Origin: Gaiellasilicea sp963749515 | Lineage (GTDB): Bacteria; Actinomycetota; Thermoleophilia; Gaiellales; Gaiellaceae | Direction of reading: 5' to 3' | Length of the DNA: 64,000 bases | Assembly (NCBI GenBank): GCA_963749515.1 | Contig: CAVVMR010000006.1 | Span: forward strand, 62,001 to 126,000 | Shown here: positions 37,168 through 45,623 of the stretch, piece by piece | How the letters are laid out: every line of letters starts with the position of its first letter | How positions within the stretch are numbered: position 1 is the stretch's first letter | The notes under the pieces: model-generated | What the model was told of the DNA's origin: nothing | Databases searched by the model: none | The model's input: the letters and a program-made list of their open reading frames with translations, nothing else | Made by a program: the position numbers and the translations under genes

Positions 37168-37252
37168 TATGATACGACCTTGTTCATCGGAAAGGTGTTC
37201 TTTGCGGCAGCCGGGTGCGCCCGGCAGTAGGTCAACGACTCGAGGAGGCTTC
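37168..37252 (+). promoter_or_regulatory. Promoter and structured leader of the sulfate operon
   Basis: An AT-rich patch contains TATGAT (37168-37173) as -10. The leader holds an 11-codon ORF (GTG 37195 to TAG 37230) whose single cysteine codon sits in the loop of a 6-bp hairpin GCCGGG-TGCG-CCCGGC (37210-37225). A strong ribosome site, GAGGAGG, precedes ATG 37253. Sulfur-responsive control is only a guess from position. Confidence 0.4.
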
Positions 37253-38260
37253 ATGAAACGGAGCACGTTCGTCTGGGTTGCAGTCCTGATCGCGGCGGTC
37301 GTCGCTGCGATTGCCGGTGCGGCGGCGGCTACCGCAGCCGAGGCAAAGAGCCAGGCAGTCACGCTCAACCTGGTGGCCTATTCGACGCCGCGCCCGGTCT
37401 TGACCAAGCTGATCGAGGAGTTCCGGGAGACGCCGGCGGGGGACGACATCAACATCCGGGCGTCGTACGGGGCGTCCTCGGCCCAGGGCCAGGCCGTCGC
37501 CAACGGACTGCCCGCCGACGGCGTGATCCTGAACACGGGCAACGACATCAACGACCTCGTCGACAAGGGGCTCATCAACAAGAACTGGGACAAGCAGAGC
37601 TACAACGGCGTCGTCTGGAACTCGGTCGTCGTCTACGGCCTGCGCAACGGCAACCCGAAGAAGATCAAGGGGTGGAACGACCTGCGTCAAGCCGGGCGTC
37701 GAGGCCGTGACCGTGAACCCGTTCACCGGCGGGATCGCCAAGTGGAACATCCTGGCTGCCTACGTCGCGCAGCGGCGGCTCGGGAAGACCGAGAAGCAGG
37801 CCATCGACTACCTGCGGAAGTTCTACAGAAGCAACGTCGTCTCGCAGGATTCGTCGGGGTCGAACGCCACGAACACGTTCCTCTCGGGGAAGGGCGACGT
37901 CCTGCTCACGTTCGAGAGCGAGGCGATCAACGGCAAGATCCCGTTCGTCATCCCGCGCCAGACGATGTTGATCGACGTCTACATCGCGGCGATCGAGAAG
38001 AGCGAGCACAAGGCCGAGTGGAACGCGTTCTCGCGGTTCCTGAAGACCTATCCGGCGCAGAAGATCCTGGCCGAGAACGGCTATCGCCCGGTCAACAAGC
38101 AGGCGCTCACCGAGTTCCGGCGCAAGTTCCCGGTCCGCGCCGGCGAGACGAGGATCACGCACAAGCTGCTCGGCGGCTGGCGCGCGGTCGACAAGAAGTG
38201 GTTCGACCCGAAGAAGAGCATCATGCAGCAGATCACTCGGGGCGTCCCACTGGCAGCTAA
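37253..38260 (+). pseudogene. Sulfate ABC transporter substrate-binding protein, frameshifted
   Basis: Sbp/CysP-type periplasmic sulfate-binding protein. After a signal peptide (residues 1-29) come VTLNLVAYSTPRPVLTKLIEEF, GVILNTGNDINDLVDKG, NPFTGGIAKWNILAAYV and GKGDVLLTFESEAI, all family motifs. A single extra C at about 37685 (CTG-C-GTC) breaks the frame; removing it restores WNDLVKPGVEAVTVNP. The restored frame has no stop where the family ends (about KKSIMQQI) and runs on into the permease; the nearest TAA, 38258-38260, is in another frame. Either decayed, wrongly sequenced, or read through by frameshifting. Confidence 0.8.
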
Positions 38261-38305
38261 CGCTGTCACCGAGGGGCCGGGCCTTCCGGCGCCTACCGCG
38301 CACCA

Positions 38306-38336
38306 CAGGGAGAGAGCCACGTCGGCTCTCTCCCTG
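38306..38336 (+). promoter_or_regulatory. Hairpin between sulfate-binding protein and permease
   Basis: Perfect 13-bp inverted repeat CAGGGAGAGAGCC / GGCTCTCTCCCTG with loop ACGTC. It sits in the same place as the hairpins after the binding-protein genes of the two sugar operons in this window. Confidence 0.6.
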
Positions 38337-38339
38337 CAG

Positions 38340-39127
38340 GTGGGGTTCGTCACGAGCTTCCTGATGATCGTGGTCGTCCTCCCGATCGCGGCCGTCGTGT
38401 GGAAGTCGACCGGTAACGGGTGGTCCGGCTTCTGGGACGTCGTCTCCGCCCCGCAGGCGGTCGCGGCGCTGAAGCTGACGATGATCGATCTCGACCCTGG
38501 CGGTGCTCACGACCACCGTGTTCGGGACGATCATCGCCTGGGTCCTCGTCCGCGACTCGTTCCGCGGCAAGAGCGTCATGAACGCGATCATCGACCTGCC
38601 GTTCGCCCTGCCGACGATCGTTGCAGGCCTCGTGATCATGGCGCTCTACGGCCCCCGGACGCCGCTCGACTTCACCATCGGCTCGTTCCACTTCGACGCC
38701 GACGTGACCTTCACACGCGGCGCGATCTACGTCGCCCTGCTGTTCGTCACGCTGCCCTTCATCGTCCGCACGGTGCAGCCGGTGCTGATCGAGCTCGACA
38801 CCGAGCTGGAGGAAGCGGCGAAATCGCTCGGCGCAAGCAACCTCGCGACGTTTCGGCGCATCGTCCTGCCGAACATCCTCCCGGGCATCCTGTCCGGAGT
38901 CGCGATGGCCTTCGCGCGGGCGGTCGGCGAGATCGGCGCGATCGTCCTGATCGCGGGCAACCTCCCGTTCAAGACCGAGGTCGCCTCCATCCATCTCTTC
39001 TACCGGATCGAGCAGGACCCCGAGGGCTCCGCTGCGGTTGCCGTGGTGCTTGCTCCTGATCTCGTTCGCGGTCCTGCTCGGGATCGGCTCGCTTCGCTGG
39101 TTCGTGACGAGGCACGACCGTGGGTAG
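38340..39127 (+). pseudogene. cysT: Sulfate ABC transporter permease CysT-like, frameshifted
   Basis: CysT/CysU-type permease. Membrane segments VGFVTSFLMIVVVLPIAAVVW and TIIAWVLVRDSF, the motif DLPFALPTIVAGL and the EAA loop LEEAAKSLGASNLATFRRIVLPNILPG are preserved. An extra G at 38487 (ATC-G-ATC) and an extra base at about 39049 (GTG-C-TTG) shift the frame; removal gives a normal-length protein ending RWFVTRHDRG at TAG 39127. GTG 38340 is the only start candidate between hairpin and first helix; the frame also continues upstream into the binding protein. Confidence 0.8.
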
Positions 39128-39914
39128 GCTCTCGCTCCGTTTCGTCGCGCTCGGCTACCTGGCGCTCATCCTGATCGGGCCGATCGCGATGATGGTGTGG
39201 CGCACCGCCGAGGACTTCGACGGCGCCTGGGCGGCGATCACGAACCCGGACACGATCGCCGCTTTCAAGCTGACCTTCCTGGTCATGGCGATCGCCGTGG
39301 TCGTGAACACCGTCTTCGGGATCGTCTGCGCGCTCGTGATCGTGCGCGGCAACATTCCGCGGCCGGGGCTTCCTCAACGCCTTCGTCGACCTACCGCTCT
39401 CGCTCTCGCCGGTGGTCGTGGGCTTCTCGCTCGTCGTGCTCTACGGCGTCAACGGCTGGTTCTCGCTGGTTCCAGAACAACGGCTACGAGATCCTCTTCG
39501 CGACGCCCTCGATCGTGATCGCCACGATCTTCGTCACGCTTCCTTTCGTCGCGCGCGAGGTCGTGCCGACGCTGCGCGAGATCGGCACCGAGCAGGAGCA
39601 GGCGGCGCAGACGCTCGGCGCTTCGGGCTGGCAGACGTTCTGGCGGATCACGCTCCCGTCGATCCGGTGGGCCGTCATCTACGGCGTCGTGCTCACCGCT
39701 GCTCGCTGCCATCGGCGAGTACGGGGCGGTGGCGATCGTCTCCGGCAACATCGTCGGCGAGACGCAGACGGCGACGCTCAAGGTCGAGGACGCGTACCAG
39801 TTCGCGTACGGAAACTACGCCCCCGCGTACGGCATCTCCTTCGTGCTCGCGGCGACGGCGATCCTGATTCTGATCCTGATGATCGTCGTCCAACCGAAAG
39901 AGACCAGTCACTGA
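39120..39914 (+). pseudogene. cysW: Sulfate ABC transporter permease CysW-like, frameshifted
   Basis: CysW-type permease starting GTG 39120, overlapping the cysT stop by 8 bases. RFVALGYLALILIGPIAMMVWR is helix 1, DLPLSLSPVVVGFSLVVLYG and the EAA loop EQAAQTLGASGWQTFWRITLPS follow, and the C-terminus is GNYAPAYGISFVLAATAILILILMIVV. Three single extra bases break it: C at about 39363, C at 39466 (TCG-C-TGG) and T at 39707 (CGC-T-GCC). Each removal restores continuous family sequence, and no in-frame stop is otherwise present. Confidence 0.8.
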
Positions 39915-39951
39915 TGTCGATGACCCCGATCCGATCCAAGGAGGCCGTCTA

Positions 39952-40918
39952 GTGTCCATCGTCGTCAACGGTGTCTCGAAGCGCTTCGACGACTTCACCG
40001 CGCTCGACGAACGTCTCGCTCGAAGTCGAGACGGGCTCGCTGACTGCGCTCCTCGGCCCGAGCGGCAGCGGCAAGTCGACGCTGCTGCGCGTGATCGCCG
40101 GGCTCGAGCAGCCGGACGAGGGCGAGATCGTGATCTTCGGCGACGACGCGACGCGGGTCGCGCCGCAGAAGCGCGGCGTCGGCTTCGTCTTCCAGCACTA
40201 CGCGGCCTTCAAGCACATGACGGTGTACGACAACGTCGCCTTCGGCCTGACGATCCGCAAGCGGCCGAAGGCCGAGATCAAGGAGCGGGTCGCGGAGCTG
40301 CTCGAGCTCGTCCAGCTGCGAGCCGTTCGCGCACCGCTACCCGGCGCAGCTCTCCGGCGGTCAGCGGCAGCGGATGGCGCTCGCCCGAGCGCTCGCGGTC
40401 GAGCCGAAGGTGCTGCTGCTCGACGAGCCTTTCGGGGCCCTCGACGCGCGGGTGCGCTCGGAGCTGCGCGAGTGGCTGCGCCGTCTGCACGAGGAGGTCG
40501 CACGTGACCACCGTCTTCGTCACGCACGACCAGGAGGAGGCGATGGAGGTCGCCGACCAGCATCGCCGTCATGAACAAGGGCGTGATCGAGCAGGTCGGC
40601 GGCCCGCGCGACCTCTACGAGCATCCCGAGTCCGAGTTCGTGATGAGCTTCATCGGCCCCGTCAACCGCGTCGGCGACACCTGGGTGCGGCCGCACGATC
40701 TCGAGCTTCTGTCAGACCCCTCCGACGGCACTGACGAGGCGATGATCGAGCGGATCGTTCATCTCGGCTTCGAGGTGCGCATCGAGCTCACCCGTGCCGA
40801 CGGCGAGAGGCTCTGGGCGCAGGTGACGAGAGACCGCTGCGAGGAGCTCGAGCTCGAGGAGCATCAGATCGTCTACCTGCGGCCGCAGCACGAGCGGGTT
40901 TTCAGCGAGACGGTCTAG
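39952..40918 (+). pseudogene. cysA: Sulfate ABC transporter ATPase CysA-like, frameshifted
   Basis: ATPase of the sulfate importer. Walker A GPSGSGKST, FQHYAAFKHMTVYDNVAFGL, LSGGQRQRMALARAL, Walker B LLLDEPFGALDARV and VFVTHDQEEAMEVAD are all conserved, followed by a TOBE domain. Four extra bases interrupt it: G at 40009 (GAC-G-AAC), C at 40319 (CTG-C-GAG), G at 40500 (GTC-G-CAC) and C at 40558 (GAC-C-AGC). GTG 39952 follows AAGGAGG. The last 8 bases of upstream sequence hold no other gene. The stop overlaps the convergent rrf2 gene by 4 bases. Confidence 0.8.
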
Positions 40919-41322
40919 CGCGAGCGCTCGACGAGGTCGGCAAGCGAGGTCTCCTCGAGCACTCCGCGCATGCTCGTGCGAAGCTCGATCCAGACGTCCT
41001 GCAGGGCGGTCGCCGCGCCCGTATAGGTCACGTCCTCCGGCCGGCTGCCGCGGACGCTGGCGATCGGCCCCTCGACCGCACGGACCACGTCGGCGAGGCT
41101 GATCTCCGCCGCCGGCCGGCCAAGCCAGTAGCCGCCGTCGGCGCCGCGCCGGCTGGCGACGATCTCCGAGCGGCGGAGCTCGAGCAGGATGTTCTCGAGG
41201 AAGTTGAGCGGGATCTCCTGTGCGCTCGCGAGCTGCTCGCCCTTCACCGGCTGCCCCGGCGGCGCCGCGGCGAGCTCTGCCAGTGCGCGGAGCGCGTAGT
41301 CGACCTTCGCCGAGACCCGCAT
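40915..41322 (-). CDS. Rrf2-family transcriptional regulator
   Basis: 135 residues. The winged helix (RVSAKVDYALRALAELA ... LASAQEIPLNFLENILLELRRSEIVASRRGADGGYWLGRPAAEISLADVVRAVEG) is typical Rrf2. There is no cysteine at all, so it does not hold an Fe-S cluster as IscR or NsrR do; it is more like CymR-type regulators of cysteine metabolism. Its tail-to-tail position with the sulfate operon fits control of sulfur uptake (inference). GAGAAT lies 6 nt before ATG 41322, a possible leaderless promoter, although cotranscription from the ECF42 operon 11 bases upstream is also possible. Confidence 0.88.
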   Translation of the reverse strand: MRVSAKVDYALRALAELAAAPPGQPVKGEQLASAQEIPLNFLENILLELRRSEIVASRRGADGGYWLGRPAAEISLADVVRAVEGPIASVRGSRPEDVTYTGAATALQDVWIELRTSMRGVLEETSLADLVERSR

Positions 41323-41333
41323 CGGCGCATTCT

Positions 41334-42530
41334 CTACGTGACGTCAGCCAGCCGCTGCGTGAGGAAGGCGCGATCGGCAGCGTTCATCTCGAGCGCGAGC
41401 GCGCTGCGATACGCGTCGGCCGCCTCGCGGGGACGGTCGAGCCGGCGCAGGAAATCGGCGCGCGTGGCGTGAAGCAGGTGGTACTCGGGCAGGTCGATGC
41501 GCTCGACGAGCTCGAGGCCGAACTCCGGGCCGTGCGCCATGGCGACGGCGACCGCCCGGTTCAGCTCGACGATCGGCGTCGGCTCGAGCCGGGCGAGCTG
41601 GTCGTACAGCGCTGCGATCTGCGGCCAGTCCGTCTCACCCTCCTCGACGTGCAGCGCCGCGATCGCGGCCTGCAGCTGATAGCTCCCGGGCCGGCGGTGG
41701 GAGAGCGCGCGCTCGAGCACGCGGGTGCCCTCGTCGATCCGCCCGGGGCTCCAGCGAGCACGGTCCTGATCCTGGAGCAGCACGAGCGAGCCGTCGGGCG
41801 CGGTGCGCGCCTCGCGCCGGGCGTCGTGCAGCAGCATCAGGGCGAGCAGTCCGAGCGCCTCGGGCTCGTCCGGCATCAGCACGGCGAGGAGCTTCCCGAG
41901 CCTGATCGCCTCGTCGCAGAGCGAGGCGCGCACGGGCTCCTCGCCCCCGGTGGCTGAGTACCCCTCGTTGAAGACGAGATAGAGCACCGCGAGCACAGAG
42001 CGGAGGCGTTCGGGCAGCACGTGATCGGGCGGGACCCGGAAGGGGATGCCGGCGTCCCGGACCTTGCGCTTGGCGCGCACGAGCCGTTGAGCCATCGTCG
42101 GCTCGGCGATGAGGAACGCCCTCGCGATCTCCGTCGTCGTCAGGCCGGCGACCTCGCGCAGGGTCAGCGCCACCCGCGCCTCGGCTCCGAGTGCGGGGTG
42201 ACAGCACGTGAAGACGAGCGCGAGCCGGTCGTCGGGGATCGAGCTCACGTCGTCCTCCTCCGCCGGAAGCGACTCGAGGCGTGCGAGCAGCTCGGCCTTG
42301 CGGGCGAACGACTGCTCACGCCGAAGCCGGTCGATCGCCCGGTTGCGGGCCGTGGTGATGACCCAGGCACCGGGATTCGCCGGTGTCCCGTCGCGCGGCC
42401 AGCGCTCGAGCGCCGTCGTGAAGGCATCCTGCACCGCGTCCTCGGCTCGGTCGAGATCGCCGAGGACGCGGGTGAGAATCGCGACGGCACGGCCCCATTC
42501 CTCTCGAAAGACCGCGCCAACGTCCGTCAA
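41334..42530 (-). CDS. ECF42-type RNA polymerase sigma factor with C-terminal TPR-like domain
   Basis: 398 residues. The sigma-2/sigma-4 core (DLDRAEDAVQDAFTTALERWP, TARNRAIDRLRRE, LTLREVAGLTTTEIARAFLIAEPTMAQRLVRAKRKV) is followed by a long helical domain with DEAIRLGKLLAVLMPDEPEALGLLALMLLHDARREAR and RAVAVAMAHGPEFGLELVERI, as in ECF42 factors. Two DGPF proteins are encoded directly upstream and overlapping, the hallmark context of this group. The start ATG overlaps the preceding gene's stop by 4 bases. Confidence 0.92.
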   Translation of the reverse strand: MTDVGAVFREEWGRAVAILTRVLGDLDRAEDAVQDAFTTALERWPRDGTPANPGAWVITTARNRAIDRLRREQSFARKAELLARLESLPAEEDDVSSIPDDRLALVFTCCHPALGAEARVALTLREVAGLTTTEIARAFLIAEPTMAQRLVRAKRKVRDAGIPFRVPPDHVLPERLRSVLAVLYLVFNEGYSATGGEEPVRASLCDEAIRLGKLLAVLMPDEPEALGLLALMLLHDARREARTAPDGSLVLLQDQDRARWSPGRIDEGTRVLERALSHRRPGSYQLQAAIAALHVEEGETDWPQIAALYDQLARLEPTPIVELNRAVAVAMAHGPEFGLELVERIDLPEYHLLHATRADFLRRLDRPREAADAYRSALALEMNAADRAFLTQRLADVT

Positions 42531-42895
42531 TGCTCGATCACGGGCCTCAGCTCGACGGATGCGCGGAAGACGACCGGAATCCGGGCTGCGATCGAGATCG
42601 CCTCGTCGAGGTCGTCAGCGTCGAGGACCATGACGCCGCCGATCTGCTCCTTCGTCTCGGCGAACGGGCCGTCGGTGACGATCGTCTCGCCGTCGCGGAC
42701 ACGCACGGTCTTCGCGGTCTTCGGTGCGTCGAGCTCTGCTCCGAAGCCGAGCTTGCCGGTCGGGCCGAGCTCGTTGAAGAGCGCCTCCCACCTCGGCACC
42801 TCTTCGGCCCTCGCGGCTGCCGCCTCCTCGGCGCTCATCTTCTCCCACGTTGCGATGTCGTCGGCGTTGCTCGTGAGGATGGCTGCGTACTTCAT
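42527..42895 (-). CDS. DGPF/YCII-family protein 1
   Basis: 122 residues with one YCII-like fold; VTDGPFAETKEQIGG is the DGPF motif. Function is unknown; DGPF proteins are the conserved partners of ECF42 sigma factors. Overlaps both neighbours by 4 bases, so the three genes are translated together. Confidence 0.88.
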   Translation of the reverse strand: MKYAAILTSNADDIATWEKMSAEEAAAARAEEVPRWEALFNELGPTGKLGFGAELDAPKTAKTVRVRDGETIVTDGPFAETKEQIGGVMVLDADDLDEAISIAARIPVVFRASVELRPVIEH

Positions 42896-43242
42896 GCCGC
42901 CTCACCCCCGTCGTCGTGCACCGGCCGCACCTCGATCGCCCCGTGCCTCGCGGCCGGGATCTTCGCCGCCCAGGTACAGGCCTCGTCGATCGAGTCGCAC
43001 TCGAAGACGTAGTAGCCGCCGAGGACTTCCTTCGACTCGACGAAGGGGCCGTCGGTGACGAGCGTCTCGTCGTTGCGGACGCGGACCGTCGTCGCGGTGG
43101 CCACCGAGTCGAGCTCGTGGCCGCCCCTGGTCACGTCTGCTTCGGAGAGGGCCATGTACTCGCCCATCTCGCGCTCCCGGTCCTCCGACGACAGGTTCTC
43201 CCAGCGAGCCTCGTCGCCGTAGATCAGTGCCAGATACTGCAT
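42892..43242 (-). CDS. DGPF/YCII-family protein 2
   Basis: 116 residues. MQYLALIYGDEARW and VTDGPFVESKEVLGGYYVFECD match the family. First gene of the operon: AGAGGAGG precedes ATG 43242, and an ECF42-like promoter lies upstream. Paralogue of the next gene. Confidence 0.88.
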   Translation of the reverse strand: MQYLALIYGDEARWENLSSEDREREMGEYMALSEADVTRGGHELDSVATATTVRVRNDETLVTDGPFVESKEVLGGYYVFECDSIDEACTWAAKIPAARHGAIEVRPVHDDGGEAA

Positions 43243-43277
43243 CCGTTCCTCCTCTCGAACGTCGATTTCACCACGTA

Positions 43278-43304
43278 GACGAACTGGGCGTCACGAAATC
43301 GACA
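43278..43304 (-). promoter_or_regulatory. ECF42-type promoter of the DGPF-sigma operon
   Basis: On the minus strand TGTCGA (43304-43299) and CGTC (43281-43278) are separated by 17 bases. This is the promoter form described for ECF42 (TGTCGA at -35, CGA/TC at -10), so the operon probably activates itself. The -35 lies in the last codons of the helicase gene. Confidence 0.6.
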
Positions 43305-45528
43305 TCCGCCGCAAAAGGGTCAGCGCGCCGTCCTTGTCGAGATAGTCGTTCAGGTTGCCGCACTTCGGGCTCTGGACGCAGGAGGGGCAGCCCGCCGCGC
43401 ACGGACAGCCGGCGAGCATCTTCGCCGTGTCCTCGACCCAGCCCTCGAAGCGCTCGAATCCGCGCTCCGTGATCCCGACACCGCCGGCGTGCCCGTCGTA
43501 GACGAAGATCGTCGGCAGCCCCGTCTGGTGGTGGATGTTGGTCGAGAGCCCGCCGATGTCCCAGCGGTCGCACATCGCCCACAGCGGCAGGAGCGCGATC
43601 AGGGAGTGCTCGGCGGCGTGGAGCGACGACAGGAGCTTCGGCATCTCCTCCAACTCGGCGAGCTGGCGTGGCGTGGGCGAGAACCAGATCGCTTCCGTCT
43701 CGAAGCTCGTCTCCGGCAGGTCGAGCGGGATGGTGTCCAGCGTGTCGCCGCCGCTGATCGACTTCCGCTGATACGCGATCACGCGCTCGGTCACCGAGAC
43801 GCGGCCGAAGAAGAGCTCGAGGCCCACCCTGCTCTCCGAGCGCAGCGGTTCGACGATCGAGGTCTGGGTCTCCTTCTTCGCCTGTGTGTACCAGTCGACG
43901 TTGGCGCGGCTGACGAGAGCGGTGCGCGCGTCGACGTCGAGTCGCTTCACGAGGTACTGCTCGCCGAGGTGGAGGTAGACGGCGCCGTCGTGGATCGTCG
44001 AGTAGGCGCGCGAGCGCTCGACCATCCCGAGGACCGCCCCCGTTTCCGTGTCCACCACGGTGAAGGAGTCGATCTCGCCCGAACGCAGGAGGACGCGTGC
44101 CGCGGGGTAGTCCTTCCCCGCCCACACCCAGCCGGCGTCCGTCCGCTTCAGCTCGGGCAGCGCTCCGGCGCGCTCGAGTGCCTCCGGGCCGAGCGTCTGC
44201 GCGTCCGCCTCGTCGATCGGGCCCTCGAACGCGGCCGAGAGGACGTGGCCGTCCAGCACGCGCGGGTTCGAATGGTCGAGGATCGCCGCCTCGACCGTCC
44301 GTGTGAGCAGGGTCTCGGGCTCGCGCATGAAGTACTGGTCGAGCGCGTCCTCGCTCGCGACGAGGACCGCCAGGCCCGGACTGCGGCGGCCGGCGCGTCC
44401 CCACTGCTGCCGGAGCGACGACACGGTGCCGGGAAAGCCGACGGAGATCGCGCAGTCGAGGGTGCCGATGTCGATCCCGAGCTCCAGCGCGTCGGTGGCG
44501 GTGACGCCGAGCAGTTCGCCGGACATCAGGCGCTGCTCGATCTCCCGCCGCTGCGACGGCGTGTAGCCGGCGCGGTAGGGGGCCAGCCTGGCGGCGGTCT
44601 TCGGCTCGACGCGGTCGGATGTGAATCGGTGGATGAGCTCGACGGCCTTGCGGCTCTTGGCGAAGCAGATCGTGCGCAGGTCCCGTTCGACGAAGGTCGC
44701 CAGCAGGCGCGAAGCGTCGCCGAGCGAGCTTGCGCGGACACCGAGCTCTGCATCGATCAGCTCCGGATTCCAGAGCGCGATCGTCCGCTCCGTCCGGGGC
44801 GCGGCATCGCTGTCGATCACCGTCGCCGGCTCGCCGAGCAGCGATTCGGCCAGCTGGGAGGCGTTCGCGATCGTCGCCGAGGCCAGGATGAATTGAGGCT
44901 CTGAGGCGTAGGCACGAGCGAGCCGGCGAAGCCGCCGCAGCACGTTGGCGACGTGGGACCCGAATACGCCGCGGTAGACGTGCGCTTCGTCGACGACCAC
45001 GTAGCGGAGGTTCGCGAGGACGTCGCCCCAGCGGTCGTGATGTGGCAGGACGCCCACGTGGAGCATGTCGGGGTTGGTCAGGACGACGTTCGCCCACTTG
45101 CGGATCTGCCAGCGGCGCTCCGTTTCGGTGTCCCCGTCGTAGATCGCCGGCTTGATGCCCTTCACGCCGAACTCGCCGAGGGCGCGCGCCTGATCCTGGG
45201 CGAGCGCCTTCGTCGGATAGAGGTACAGCGCCCGGCTCTTCGGCTCGCGGGCGAGCAGGTCGAGCACGGGCAGGTTGAAGGCGAGGCTCTTCCCGCTTGC
45301 GGTGCTGGTCGTGACGATCGCGTTGCCGCCTGCGCGGAGCGCCTCCCAGGTCTCGGCCTGGTGCGTGTAGAGCCCCGTGATCCCCTGGGCCACGAGAGCG
45401 GACGCGACGCGCGGGTCGAGGTCTTCCGGGAACCCCTCGGTCCGGGCGGCCTTCGGCGGCTCGACCGAGAGGTGCGCGAGCTCTTGGCCGTGGAGGAGCT
45501 CCAGCCAGTTGGACGCCACGGCACTCAC
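43291..45528 (-). CDS. MrfA/Hrq1-like superfamily 2 DNA helicase
   Basis: 745 residues. Helicase motifs: I STASGKSLAFNLP, II VVVDEAHVYRGVFGSH, III ASATIANASQLAE, V GVTATDALELGIDIGTLD, VI QQWGRAGRR. The C-terminal DUF1998-type domain has the four-cysteine metal motif CPCAAGCPSCVQSPKCGNLND. This layout is that of Bacillus MrfA and yeast Hrq1, involved in repair of crosslinked DNA. GTG start 45528; the upstream neighbour is the divergent thiamine operon. Confidence 0.9.
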   Translation of the reverse strand: MSAVASNWLELLHGQELAHLSVEPPKAARTEGFPEDLDPRVASALVAQGITGLYTHQAETWEALRAGGNAIVTTSTASGKSLAFNLPVLDLLAREPKSRALYLYPTKALAQDQARALGEFGVKGIKPAIYDGDTETERRWQIRKWANVVLTNPDMLHVGVLPHHDRWGDVLANLRYVVVDEAHVYRGVFGSHVANVLRRLRRLARAYASEPQFILASATIANASQLAESLLGEPATVIDSDAAPRTERTIALWNPELIDAELGVRASSLGDASRLLATFVERDLRTICFAKSRKAVELIHRFTSDRVEPKTAARLAPYRAGYTPSQRREIEQRLMSGELLGVTATDALELGIDIGTLDCAISVGFPGTVSSLRQQWGRAGRRSPGLAVLVASEDALDQYFMREPETLLTRTVEAAILDHSNPRVLDGHVLSAAFEGPIDEADAQTLGPEALERAGALPELKRTDAGWVWAGKDYPAARVLLRSGEIDSFTVVDTETGAVLGMVERSRAYSTIHDGAVYLHLGEQYLVKRLDVDARTALVSRANVDWYTQAKKETQTSIVEPLRSESRVGLELFFGRVSVTERVIAYQRKSISGGDTLDTIPLDLPETSFETEAIWFSPTPRQLAELEEMPKLLSSLHAAEHSLIALLPLWAMCDRWDIGGLSTNIHHQTGLPTIFVYDGHAGGVGITERGFERFEGWVEDTAKMLAGCPCAAGCPSCVQSPKCGNLNDYLDKDGALTLLRRMSIS

Positions 45529-45534
45529 AAGCCC

Positions 45535-45617
45535 TACGCTAGCCTTCGACCTACCGGGGTGCCCATCGGGCTGAGATCACACCCGTCGAACCTGATCCGG
45601 TTAGGACCGGCGAAGGG
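45535..45617 (+). promoter_or_regulatory. TPP riboswitch with its promoter
   Basis: TACGCT (45535-45540) is a -10 element. From 45543 the conserved TPP aptamer follows: GGGGTGCC, GGGCTGAGATCACACCC (pyrimidine-sensing arm) and GAACCTGATCCGGTTAGGACCGG. Closing helix P1 pairs CCTTCG (45543-45548) with CGAAGG (45611-45616). The 3' strand of P1 is part of the ribosome site AAGGGAG, 7 bases before GTG 45624, so TPP binding should hide it and stop translation. Confidence 0.93.
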
Positions 45618-45623
45618 AGCTGA

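Noticed and set aside
37685..37690. prfB-type programmed +1 frameshift in the sulfate-binding protein
   Set aside because: There is no upstream ribosome-site-like stimulator, no in-frame stop at the shift point and no slippery codon; as a classical recoding site it fails, although the ten-insertion pattern is reported separately.
38240..38345. Genuine binding-protein-permease gene fusion in the sulfate operon
   Set aside because: The continuous frame passes through a 13-bp hairpin at the position where the other two operons have an intergenic hairpin, and the linker has no domain character; a lost stop is simpler.
39901..39951. Short ORF MSMTPIRSKEAV between cysW and cysA
   Set aside because: It is 12 codons with no family or context support; it merely contains the ribosome site of cysA.
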